Below, piece by piece: positions 1 through 6,888 of a stretch of DNA of 20,362 nt. The position numbers and the translations under genes were made by a program. The stretch is from a virus, in IMG/VR virus record IMGVR_UViG_3300025151_000393, positions 1 to 20,362 of that record; one strand, given 5' to 3'. How positions within the stretch are numbered: the first letter of the stretch is position 1; the number at the start of each line of letters is the position of its first letter. The notes beneath the pieces are model-generated. The model ran no database searches, was not told where the DNA came from, and saw only the letters and a list, made by a program, of their open reading frames with translations.

Positions 1-93
1 GAAAAGCGTAAAGCAACTCGAAGAGGAAAACAAGTTTCTAAACAGCCAAAAGCGATTGCTCGAAAAACGAAGAAGTTTAGAAGTTTTAGCTAG
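1..93 (+). CDS. C-terminal end of an upstream gene (partial, highly basic)
   Basis: The first frame is open from the window edge to a TAG at 91-93 and encodes about 30 residues, roughly half of them Lys or Arg, with the stretch KPKAIARKTKKF-like in character and ending in RSFS. The next gene starts 10 nt after this stop, which fits the tight packing of the rest of the cluster, so this is likely the tail of a real gene and not chance. A basic C-terminus suggests nucleic-acid contact, but no domain can be read from so short a piece. It could also be a chance open frame at the edge. Confidence 0.5.
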   Translation, partial: EKRKATRRGKQVSKQPKAIARKTKKFRSFS

Positions 94-102
94 GTTTAAG
101 TA

Positions 103-297
103 ATGACATTTCTACACACATTAAAACCTGAAGAAAGAAGAATACTTCGTTTAGTTGTAAAGAGAGTTCATCTTAAACATCACCCTGAACAATTTTGTAC
201 AGATTTAGAAGCTGATAAAGTTATTGCTGCTATTGGACCTGAAACAGTTGATAAGTTATTAAGGGTAGGAAAGAACACAAAGATTGATACAGTTTAA
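103..297 (+). CDS. Small conserved-type phage protein upstream of terminase (64 aa)
   Basis: This 64-residue protein starts at ATG 103 after a weak TAGG at 91-94 and ends at TAA 297, overlapping the terminase start by 14 nt. The sequence has a PEERRILRLVVKRVHLKHHP segment, then EADKVIAAIGPETVDKLL, which reads as two or three short amphipathic helices. I recognise the general pattern as a small protein often placed directly before the large terminase in marine podoviruses, but I know no proven function. Position, size and charge would suit a small terminase subunit or packaging accessory. It lacks a clear helix-turn-helix, and the T7 small subunit is larger (89 aa). Treat it as hypothetical. 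Confidence 0.7.
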   Translation: MTFLHTLKPEERRILRLVVKRVHLKHHPEQFCTDLEADKVIAAIGPETVDKLLRVGKNTKIDTV

Positions 298-1804
298 ATA
301 CAAACCTGACGGAGATGTCCTCAAGGCTTTTATGAAAGACAGTACTTTCTTTCGTGGCATTAGAGGTCCAGTTGGTAGTGGCAAGTCAGTTGCTTGTAGT
401 ATAGAAATATTTAGAAGAGCCTTAATGCAAGAACCTGATAAGTCAGGCAAGAGAAAAAGTAGATGGGCAATTATAAGAAACACAAATCCACAACTTAGAA
501 CAACAACAATAAAGACTTGGCTTGATTGGTTTCCTGAAAATGAATGGGGTAAGTTTGCTTGGTCAGTTCCTTATACTCATAATATAACAGCAGGTGATCT
601 TGAGATGGAGGTTATCTTTCTTGCACTTGATAGACCTGAAGATGTTAAGAAACTATTATCTTTGGAACTTACTGGAGTTTGGGTCAATGAAGCTAGGGAA
701 ATACCTAAGTCAATTATAGATGCTTGTACTATGAGAGTTGGCAGATATCCTTCTGTAAAAGATGGTGGTGCAACTTGGTCAGGTGTTATCTGTGATACAA
801 ATAGTCCTGAAGAAGATCATTGGTGGTCAATAATGAGTGGTGCTGTACCAGTTCCAGATCATATATCTATTGAAGAAAGTCGTATGTTAATCAAGCCTGA
901 TAACTGGCAATTCTTTACACAACCTAGTGGAATGATAGAAAAGAAAGATGATGATGGTTCTGTTATTGGTTATGAGCCAAATGATAAAGCAGAAAATAAA
1001 AAAAATATTTTAGCTTCATACTATCCTAATCTTGTTCAAGGTAAAACAAAGTCTTGGATAGATGTTTATGTAATGAATAGACTTGGTTCTATACAAGATG
1101 GTAAGCCAGTTTATAATATGTTTGTTGCAGATACTCATGTATCGAAAGAAGAAATACCAGTAGCAGATGGTGTGCCACTTTATATTGGCTTAGATTTTGG
1201 TCTTACACCTGCTGCTGTTTTTGGTCAAAAGGTTCGTGGTCGTTGGCTTATCTTACAAGAACTTGTAGCATTTGATATGGGTATTGTTAGGTTTGCAGAA
1301 CTACTACGTTCAGAAATAGCAACACGTTATAGTAATCTTGAGGTAAATATATATGGTGACCCTGCAGGTGACTTCAGGGCACAGACAGATGAAAGCACAC
1401 CTTTTCAGGTTTTAAGAGGTGCAGGATTAATGGCAAGACCTACAAATAGTAATGATGTTTCGTTGAGAATTGAGTCAGTTTCTACAGTTTTAAATAGAAT
1501 GGTAGATGGTCAATCTGGAATTTTAATTGACTTTAGGTGTAAAGAATTGGTAAAAGGGTTTGAGGGGGGTTATCAATACCGAAGACTCCAAGTATCAGGA
1601 GAACGATATGAAGATAAACCTCTAAAGGATAGATACTCACATATCCATGATGCAATGCAGTATCTTATGTTGGGTGCAGGTGAGGGAAGGCAAGTGTTAG
1701 GTATGAATAAACCATTAGAAACATTTAATGCAAGAGTTGAGTATGATGTATTTCAAAGAAAAGCAAAACCAGTTAGAAGACAAGGCTTATGGGCAAGAAT
1801 GTAA
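284..1804 (+). CDS. terL: Terminase large subunit (ATPase plus nuclease, DNA packaging motor)
   Basis: This is the motor that cuts concatemeric phage DNA and pumps it through the portal into the procapsid. Visible parts in order are: Walker A GPVGSGKS at residues 28-35; a Walker B-like GVWVNEARE at 131-139, with E136 the likely catalytic glutamate; a coupling-type ICDTNSP at 169-175; and an RNase H-like nuclease with YIGLDFG (D304), YGDPAGDF (D359) and SHIHDAMQY (D456), a plausible metal-binding acidic triad. Length (506 aa) is normal for the family. The start is TTG at 284 behind AGGGTAGGA at 262-270. The next in-frame ATG (332) would remove the FKYKPDGDVLKAF segment that I recognise as conserved in marine relatives, so TTG is preferred. 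In T7 the terminases lie after the tail fibre; here the gene precedes the portal. Confidence 0.95.
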   Translation: MIQFKYKPDGDVLKAFMKDSTFFRGIRGPVGSGKSVACSIEIFRRALMQEPDKSGKRKSRWAIIRNTNPQLRTTTIKTWLDWFPENEWGKFAWSVPYTHNITAGDLEMEVIFLALDRPEDVKKLLSLELTGVWVNEAREIPKSIIDACTMRVGRYPSVKDGGATWSGVICDTNSPEEDHWWSIMSGAVPVPDHISIEESRMLIKPDNWQFFTQPSGMIEKKDDDGSVIGYEPNDKAENKKNILASYYPNLVQGKTKSWIDVYVMNRLGSIQDGKPVYNMFVADTHVSKEEIPVADGVPLYIGLDFGLTPAAVFGQKVRGRWLILQELVAFDMGIVRFAELLRSEIATRYSNLEVNIYGDPAGDFRAQTDESTPFQVLRGAGLMARPTNSNDVSLRIESVSTVLNRMVDGQSGILIDFRCKELVKGFEGGYQYRRLQVSGERYEDKPLKDRYSHIHDAMQYLMLGAGEGRQVLGMNKPLETFNARVEYDVFQRKAKPVRRQGLWARM

Positions 1805-1815
1805 AGGAGTAAACT

Positions 1816-2043
1816 ATGTGTGTAGGTAGAAGTAGTCCAAGTCCTCCACCACCAACAGTAGAAGAAAAAGAAGCTGAGATGGAGAGAGAGGCAGAAAGAG
1901 AAGTACAAACTGCTGAAAGAAAAGATGCAAGGCAAGATGTGCTTGAACAAAATATTACACGAAAAAGAAAAGGTGTAGGTCGTAGATCGTTACTTCGTGG
2001 TTCAGGTGGTGGTATAGGATTTTATAACGAGTATCAAGACTAA
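1816..2043 (+). CDS. Small Pro/Glu-rich virion-associated protein, T7 gp7.3-like (75 aa)
   Basis: A good ribosome-binding site (AAGGAG, 1804-1809) precedes ATG 1816, and the stop overlaps the portal start by one base (TAATG). The protein has three zones: a short N-terminus with SPSPPPP, a charged Glu/Arg helix at residues 16-45, and a basic Gly-rich end containing GVGRRSLLRGSGGGIGF. That C-terminal pattern resembles the end of T7 gp7.3 (a Lys-rich run, then SL, then SSGGGI), and the gene sits directly before the portal as gp7.3 does. In T7, gp7.3 is a small virion protein ejected to the host envelope. I infer a similar role; the match is short and could reflect only a shared tail- or head-binding peptide. 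Confidence 0.8.
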   Translation: MCVGRSSPSPPPPTVEEKEAEMEREAEREVQTAERKDARQDVLEQNITRKRKGVGRRSLLRGSGGGIGFYNEYQD

Positions 2044-3587
2044 TGCACGAAAAAACTGCTGACATGATGTTGCAAAAGTATGAGAAGGCTCTTGCTATAA
2101 GGCGAGAGTTTGAAGAACTTTATGATGAAATTTTTGAATATTGTTTGCCACAACGTCAAGGATTTAAAAATTATTCAGCAGGTCAACGAAGAGATGATAA
2201 GATATTTGATGAAACTGCTGTAGTTGGAATACAAGAGTTTGCATCAAGATTACAATCAGGACTAACGCCTAACTTTGCTAGATGGGCAGACTTTGTTACT
2301 GGTCAAGAAGTGCCTGAAGAAGAAAGAGATGATGTTAACAATAAGTTAGATGAGGTAACAGATTATGTATTTGAAGTATTGCAAACATCAAATTTTGCCC
2401 AAGAGATACACGAGTGCTTTATCGACTTGGCTCTGGGTACTGCTGTACTTTGTGTCATGGAAGGTGATGCTGTTAATCCTATTCGTTTTCAATCTATACC
2501 TTTGCCTCATGTTGTTTTAGATACTGGACCTGATGGCATGGTAGATCATGTTTATCGTGAACGTATGATGAAGAATGAAGATATTATGATTGCATATCCT
2601 AATGCAGTTCTAAGTCCTAGTATTGCTAATAGAATACAAAATAATCCTGAAGCACAAACTAAAATATTAGAAGTATCTTGTAAGTTATACGATAAGCCTA
2701 ATGAAGAAAGATATTCTTATATGGTTATTGATGTAGCTGATAAAACAATGATTATGCAAGAAACATATGAAGGTGTTGGCTCTAATCCATTTATTGCTTT
2801 TAGATGGAGTAAAGCATCAGGAGAAATTTATGGCAGAGGTCCTGCTGTAAATGCGTTAAGTGCAATCAAAACAACTAACTTAACAATAGAGTTAGTATTA
2901 GAAAATGCACAAATGGCTATATCAGGTATCTATCAAATTGATGATGATGGTGTTGTTAATGTTGATACAATAAATCTTTTGCCCGGAACTGTTATTCCTA
3001 AAGCGCCTAATAGTCAAGGACTACAACCTATTAGAGCAGCAGGTTCTTTTGATGTAGCTAATTTAGTTTTAAATGATATGAGAAATAATATCAAACGAGC
3101 ATTATATAATGATATGTTAGGTGATCCAAATAAAACACCTGCCTCTGCAACAGAGGTAGCAGAAAGAATGGCTGATTTATCAAGAAAGATTGGTTCTGCT
3201 TTTGGTAGGCTACAAGCAGAAATGGTACAACCAGTTTTACAAAGAGTAGTTTATATTCTAAAGAAACAAGGTCGTATTGAAATGCCAACAGTTAATGGAA
3301 GAGAAGTAAAGATAAGAAGTGTATCTCCATTAGCACAAGCACAAAGCAATCAAGATATAGTATCTTTAAATAGATTCTTACAAACAGTTGCTAACTCTTT
3401 TGGTCCTGAGATATTGAACATACTTATCTCATCAGAAGAAACTGCACTATATCTTGCTAAAAAGTTTGGTGTTCCTGACACACTAATTCGTGATGCTGAC
3501 GAAAGGCAACAGTTAGTTGAGATGGCACAACAAATGCAACAACAAGGAGGATTACCACAAAATGCAACCGAAGCACTTGGGGGTTGA
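2043..3587 (+). CDS. Portal (head-to-tail connector) protein, T7 gp8-like
   Basis: Twelve copies of this protein form the ring at one capsid vertex that nucleates assembly, binds the terminase and later holds the tail. The 514-residue length is close to T7 gp8 (536). The N-terminus (residues 5-40, with YEKALAIRREFEELYDEI and YCLPQRQGF) and the downstream LQSGLTPNFARWADF segment are typical of the podoviral head-tail connector family. A later part contains RWSKASGEIYGRGPAVNAL and ALYNDMLGDPNKTPASATEV, also hallmarks. The C-terminus is Gln/Met-rich (residues 495-510). The start overlaps the previous stop by 1 nt, implying translational coupling. Confidence 0.95.
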   Translation: MHEKTADMMLQKYEKALAIRREFEELYDEIFEYCLPQRQGFKNYSAGQRRDDKIFDETAVVGIQEFASRLQSGLTPNFARWADFVTGQEVPEEERDDVNNKLDEVTDYVFEVLQTSNFAQEIHECFIDLALGTAVLCVMEGDAVNPIRFQSIPLPHVVLDTGPDGMVDHVYRERMMKNEDIMIAYPNAVLSPSIANRIQNNPEAQTKILEVSCKLYDKPNEERYSYMVIDVADKTMIMQETYEGVGSNPFIAFRWSKASGEIYGRGPAVNALSAIKTTNLTIELVLENAQMAISGIYQIDDDGVVNVDTINLLPGTVIPKAPNSQGLQPIRAAGSFDVANLVLNDMRNNIKRALYNDMLGDPNKTPASATEVAERMADLSRKIGSAFGRLQAEMVQPVLQRVVYILKKQGRIEMPTVNGREVKIRSVSPLAQAQSNQDIVSLNRFLQTVANSFGPEILNILISSEETALYLAKKFGVPDTLIRDADERQQLVEMAQQMQQQGGLPQNATEALGG

Positions 3588-3819
3588 TGGATTCCCACGA
3601 AGCAAAGATAAAGATAAAATAATATCACAAAATGTACAATCTTTGTTTAATACACCAACTGGTATAGAAGTATTAAAATATTTAAAGTCTGTAACTATAG
3701 AAGCAGTATCAGGCAGTAATATTTCAGATGCCGAACTTAGGCACTTGGAAGGGCAACGATATCTCGTTGCTTTAATAGTTAAAAGAATCAATCATGCAAT
3801 GAGGTTAAAAAATGAATGA
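3562..3819 (+). CDS. Bbp19-like small phage protein (85 aa)
   Basis: The chosen start is ATG 3562, preceded by AGGAGG at 3544-3549. A longer reading from TTG 3517 lies entirely within the portal gene and adds only a low-complexity Asn/His/Lys-rich head. The protein overlaps the end of the portal in another frame and runs 8 nt into the scaffold gene. The core is FNTPTGIEVLKYL, then SDAELRHLEGQRYLVALI and KRINHAM. This pattern of a short helix, an H-x-E-G-x-R signature and a final helix resembles the Bbp19-like family found between portal and scaffold in many podoviruses. The family has no firmly proven function known to me; position suggests a head-assembly role. Confidence 0.8.
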   Translation: MQPKHLGVDGFPRSKDKDKIISQNVQSLFNTPTGIEVLKYLKSVTIEAVSGSNISDAELRHLEGQRYLVALIVKRINHAMRLKNE

Positions 3820-4558
3820 AGAACAACAAGTAACACAAGAATCTGCTACTGAGCCTACATCAGATGTGATAAGTAATCCTCCCACAACTGAATCAGTAGC
3901 AGACCCAGTAGCTACACCTAGACCTGAAGGCTTACCTGAAAAGTTTAACTCTTGGCAAGATATGGCTAAGTCATACTCTGAGTTAGAGTCTTGGAAAGGT
4001 AAAAAGGAAGAAGATATTAAAAATGGATTGCTTCAAGAGTTAGAAACTGAAGCCTATTCTAATAGACCTGCAAGTGCAGGTGATTATCAAATACCTGAGA
4101 TATTAGATGATGCAGAAGCAGCAACTAATCCCCTTTTAAAATGGTGGGCAGATTATTCTTGGAATAATGGACTATCACAAGAAGAGTTTGATGAAGGTAT
4201 ACAAAAATGGGCAGAACATACTCCTCAGCCCAATCTTGATGAAGTAAGAGCATCATTAGGTGACAATGCTAATGCAAGAGTAGAATCAGCACAGTTGTTT
4301 ATGCAAAAGTTTTTTCCTGCTGAAATGCAAGATGCTGTTGCACAGCTTGGCACAAGTAAAGAAGGCATTATGGCTTTAGAACTTATACAAGAAAAAATGA
4401 AAGGTATTAATCCACAACAAGAAGTTACACAGCCTAGTCAACTAACACAAGGTGATCTTGAAGCAGCAATGCGTGATCCTAGATACTGGGATGCTAAGCA
4501 AAGAGATATGAATTATGTCAAAGAAGTCGAAGGTAAATTTAAGAAACTTTATGGGTGA
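3812..4558 (+). CDS. Capsid assembly scaffolding protein, T7 gp9-like
   Basis: Scaffold proteins fill the procapsid, direct coat protein into the right curvature and leave before DNA entry. This 248-residue protein is acidic and shows the family design: a disordered N-terminus rich in Thr, Ser, Pro and Glu (1-36), a conserved LPEKFNSWQDMAKSYSELE segment (about 41-59), then helical Gln/Glu-rich sequence with RPASAGDYQIP near residue 90 and LKWWADYSWNNGLSQEEFD after it, and a basic C-terminus (YVKEVEGKFKKLYG) that probably contacts the capsid. It lies between portal and capsid as expected. The start at 3812 follows TGAGG at 3800-3804 and overlaps the previous gene by 8 nt. Confidence 0.92.
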   Translation: MNEEQQVTQESATEPTSDVISNPPTTESVADPVATPRPEGLPEKFNSWQDMAKSYSELESWKGKKEEDIKNGLLQELETEAYSNRPASAGDYQIPEILDDAEAATNPLLKWWADYSWNNGLSQEEFDEGIQKWAEHTPQPNLDEVRASLGDNANARVESAQLFMQKFFPAEMQDAVAQLGTSKEGIMALELIQEKMKGINPQQEVTQPSQLTQGDLEAAMRDPRYWDAKQRDMNYVKEVEGKFKKLYG

Positions 4559-5063
4559 AGGCGTTTATGATGGCTTTGCTATTGCAAAAGCTACATCTGA
4601 ACACGCTAACATACTTCAACATAATTTAAGAGATAGTGATGTACGAGAATGTATAATACATGGTGCATCACCTTTTCGTGCTTTAATGGCAAGCATAAGA
4701 GAAAAAGGTGAAAACTATACTTGTATTATAGATGGTGAGCCTATCTGTATGTTTGGTGTTAACTCGATAATGGATCATATGATTGGTCGAATATGGCTTC
4801 TTGGTAGTTATGAAATAGAAAAAAGAGGTCGTAAGTTTCTTAGATGGTCACAATCTGTGGTAAATTACTATCAAAATAAATATTATCAGTTAGAAAATGT
4901 AGTCCCTGCTGACCATAAACATACTATAGATTGGTTAGAATTTTTAGGATTTCAGATACTTTCCCCATCAGTAAAAGTAAATAGTTTTAAGGTTTTTAGA
5001 TTTGTTCGTTGCAAAGGTGACGAAATTTTGATAAATAAAGAAGAACAGCCTATTCAATGTTGA
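4515..5063 (+). CDS. GNAT-fold acetyltransferase-like phage protein, T7 gp13-like (DUF2833 type)
   Basis: The protein fits the family of T7 gp13, an N-acetyltransferase-fold protein needed for virion morphogenesis. The family pattern is visible: an N-terminal IAKATSEHANIL strand-helix, RECIIHGASPFRAL, CIIDGEPICMFGV, RIWLLGSYEIEKRGRKFLRW and finally LENVVPADHKHTIDWLEFLG, which matches the LWNYV...HIRFLKTIG end of T7 gp13. The usual acetyl-CoA loop (Q/RxxGxG/A) is not obvious, so enzymatic activity is doubtful. The start is uncertain: ATG 4515 gives 182 aa, while ATG 4551 gives 170 aa and an 8-nt overlap with the scaffold stop, the same spacing seen at the previous gene junction. Neither has a strong ribosome-binding site. 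In T7 this gene follows gp12; here it precedes the capsid gene. Confidence 0.85.
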   Translation: MSKKSKVNLRNFMGEGVYDGFAIAKATSEHANILQHNLRDSDVRECIIHGASPFRALMASIREKGENYTCIIDGEPICMFGVNSIMDHMIGRIWLLGSYEIEKRGRKFLRWSQSVVNYYQNKYYQLENVVPADHKHTIDWLEFLGFQILSPSVKVNSFKVFRFVRCKGDEILINKEEQPIQC

Positions 5064-5138
5064 TAGCCCTATTGGATAACTAGATGACACAAAGAGTAGA
5101 TAACTGGAAATGTAAATAACTTTTAATAGGAGAGTGTA
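5064..5138 (+). promoter_or_regulatory. Longest early-half intergenic gap, before the capsid gene
   Basis: This 75-nt gap precedes the most highly expressed gene and is one of the few places with room for a promoter. It contains two copies of GATAACT (5075-5081 and 5099-5105) 24 bp apart and ends with the strong capsid ribosome-binding site AATAGGAGAG. No convincing sigma-70 pair or phage-type 20-bp promoter is readable, so a promoter is only a possibility. Confidence 0.3.
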
Positions 5139-5954
5139 ATGGCTAACACAATAGATCAAGCCTTTATTACGCAGTTCGAAACAGAAGTTCATTTAGCTTA
5201 TCAGAGAATGGGCAGTAAACTTAGAAATACTGTTCGTACAGTAAGTAATGTGAATGGAAACACAGTAAGATTTCAAAAGATTGGTACTGGAACTGCAACA
5301 ACAAAGTCTAGAAATGGACAAGTAACACCAATGGAATTGGCTCACACTAATGTCAATGTGACTATGCAAGACTTTTTTGCAGCAGAATTTATTGATAAAT
5401 TAGATGAGTTAAAAACTAACATTGATGAAAGACAAGCAATAGCAACAAGTGCTGCTGCTGCTCTAGGTCGTAAGACTGATGAGTTGCTATATACAGCTAT
5501 GGATTCAGGTGCTAACTCATCTCAAATCCATGACACTGGTTCAGCATTAGAAAAAGCTGACTTGTTATCATTGTTTGAAACTTTTGGTACTGCTAATATC
5601 CCTGAAGATGGACAGAGATATTTAGCTATGCATCCAAAAGGATATGCTGACTTATTCTTAATTAATGAGTTTGCATCATCAGACTTTGTTGGTGAGCAAA
5701 ACCTACCTTTTGCAGGTGGTATGACTATGAAAGAATTTTTAGGATTCAAGATATTCTCAACTGCTGCAATCACAGCAGGTAAGAATATGGCATATCATAC
5801 AACTGCTATAGGTCTTGGTATTGGTGCAGATGTAACAACAGAACTAAACTATGTCGCTGAAAAAGTATCACACTTGGCAACTTCAATGATGTCAATGGGT
5901 GCTACTGTCATTGATGACAATGGCGTATATGAAGTTCTTGATAACAATTCATAA
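5139..5954 (+). CDS. Major capsid protein (HK97-type fold, inferred)
   Basis: This is the shell protein of the head. A strong ribosome-binding site (AGGAGAG at about 5127-5133) fits high expression. The N-terminus IDQAFITQFETEVHLAYQR is followed by GSKLRNTVRTV, VRFQKIG and, at about residues 86-96, EFIDKLDELKT; these segments match the coat proteins of marine podoviruses. The later LAMHPKGYADL and GGMTMKEFLGFKIFST regions are the usual P-loop and A-domain area. At 271 residues it is on the short side (T7 gp10A is 345). The following gene is out of frame and no slippery run is apparent at the end, so a long gp10B-like readthrough form is not supported. Confidence 0.94.
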   Translation: MANTIDQAFITQFETEVHLAYQRMGSKLRNTVRTVSNVNGNTVRFQKIGTGTATTKSRNGQVTPMELAHTNVNVTMQDFFAAEFIDKLDELKTNIDERQAIATSAAAALGRKTDELLYTAMDSGANSSQIHDTGSALEKADLLSLFETFGTANIPEDGQRYLAMHPKGYADLFLINEFASSDFVGEQNLPFAGGMTMKEFLGFKIFSTAAITAGKNMAYHTTAIGLGIGADVTTELNYVAEKVSHLATSMMSMGATVIDDNGVYEVLDNNS

Positions 5955-5964
5955 GGAGTAGATT

Positions 5965-6270
5965 ATGGCTTTAGATTTAAGTAACTTAACACGACTAGCA
6001 GGTGGTAGTGGTGTTAATCTATGGTACTACACCTCAAATGATGCTTTATCTGTAGTAAGAGCAGCAAACTACTTTTCTACAGCAGATGCAACTGGTGGTG
6101 AGATGAATGGGCAGTCAGCATTAGGAATGATGAAAGAAGGTGATGTCGTTCTTATATGTGATGCTAATTCAACCCATAAAACTTTATCTGCTACAGTAGT
6201 TAAATCTGTATCAGCCACAGCAATAGACTGTGGTGATGGTTCAGACTTAAGTACAGCCGATAGCGATTAA
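5965..6270 (+). CDS. Capsid-adjacent accessory virion protein (101 aa)
   Basis: The ribosome-binding GGAG at 5955-5958 and a 10-nt gap tie this gene closely to the capsid gene. The protein has a short helix-like N-terminus (MALDLSNLTRLAGG), then a pattern I recognise from many phages: LWYYTSNDALSVVRAANYF, a variable linker, then a KEGDVVLICD strand pair and a Ser/Thr-rich tail. The pattern 'aromatic-x-x-T/S-x-DA ... xYF ... GD-x-I/V' occurs in small proteins next to capsid genes and is sometimes labelled head fibre or decoration. A role on the outside of the head is inferred from position and form. No enzyme motif is present. Confidence 0.85.
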   Translation: MALDLSNLTRLAGGSGVNLWYYTSNDALSVVRAANYFSTADATGGEMNGQSALGMMKEGDVVLICDANSTHKTLSATVVKSVSATAIDCGDGSDLSTADSD

Positions 6271-6273
6271 AGG

Positions 6274-6293
6274 GAGGGGGAGTAATCCCCCTC
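6274..6293 (+). terminator. G/C-rich hairpin after the capsid genes; candidate terminator or attenuator
   Basis: GAGGGGG (6274-6280) and CCCCCTC (6287-6293) form a perfect 7-bp stem around the loop AGTAAT. In DNA this AT-rich such a stem stands out. The sequence after it (ATCTTAT) is T-containing but not a clean T tract, so termination would be partial at best. The position matches the T7 terminator that follows gene 10. The stem also contains the only purine-rich Shine-Dalgarno-like sequence (GGAGGGGGAG, 6273-6282) before ATG 6301. Confidence 0.6.
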
Positions 6294-6300
6294 ATCTTAT

Positions 6301-6888
6301 ATGTCTAGTACAGTAGCAAACTCAGCAATAGATATAGCATCAAGAGCATTAGTTCTTGTAGGTGCAGAGCCTATTACTTCATTTGACTCATCTAGTACAG
6401 AGGCATTAGTAGCAACAAATCTTTATGAAGATACAGTAAGAGCAACTTTATCTACAGCAAGATGGAGATTTGCTACAGAACAAGCAGTATTAAATCAATT
6501 ATCAGATACACCAACTGGTCGTTTTGATATTGCACATCAATTACCAAGTAATCTATTAGTTTTACATGGTGTTACAGTAAATGATACATTAATAGAGTAT
6601 ACAGTTTATGGTGATAAAGTATTTAGTGATTCAACATCTTCAGATGTTTTAATAGCAGATTTTACATTTCGAGCAGATGAAATTAACTTTCCATCATATT
6701 TTTCTTTAGCATTGCAATATACATTAGCTTCTATGTTTGCAACATCTATTGCAAGAGATGATAGACTTATGCAAATGATGGAAACAAAAGCTACTATGTT
6801 AATGGCAAAAGCTAGAAACTTAGATGCACAACAACAAACAACAAGAAAGTTATCTACATCAAGATTTATTACTAATAGGAGAAGTTAG
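6301..6888 (+). CDS. Tail tubular protein A, T7 gp11-like
   Basis: This adaptor sits between the portal ring and the tail nozzle. The N-terminus IDIASRALVLVGAEPITSF, followed by LYEDTVRATLSTARWRFAT, is the classic signature of the family (a helix, then '-R-A-L-x-x-I/V-G', then 'Y-x-x-x-R-x-x-L-x-x-x-x-W-x-F-A'). Further on are RFDIAHQLPSN and the C-terminal helical region (ALQYTLASMFATSIARDD). The 195-residue length equals T7 gp11 (196). The start at 6301 lacks a normally spaced ribosome-binding site: the only candidate is in the hairpin 18 nt upstream. Confidence 0.95.
   Translation: MSSTVANSAIDIASRALVLVGAEPITSFDSSSTEALVATNLYEDTVRATLSTARWRFATEQAVLNQLSDTPTGRFDIAHQLPSNLLVLHGVTVNDTLIEYTVYGDKVFSDSTSSDVLIADFTFRADEINFPSYFSLALQYTLASMFATSIARDDRLMQMMETKATMLMAKARNLDAQQQTTRKLSTSRFITNRRS

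Noticed and set aside
3517-3561. TTG 3517 as start of the Bbp19-like gene
   Set aside because: The extra 15 residues are low-complexity (Asn, His, Lys) from a Gln-rich portal region, while ATG 3562 has AGGAGG upstream.
5060-5102. Sigma-70 promoter before the capsid gene (TTGATA or TTGGAT with TAGATA)
   Set aside because: The -10 match is poor and the spacings are off (about 19 bp for the better pair); not enough to call a promoter.
5930-5975. Programmed frameshift to give a long minor capsid form like T7 gp10B
   Set aside because: No slippery heptamer is apparent, the next gene has its own ribosome-binding site, and it encodes a recognisable separate domain.
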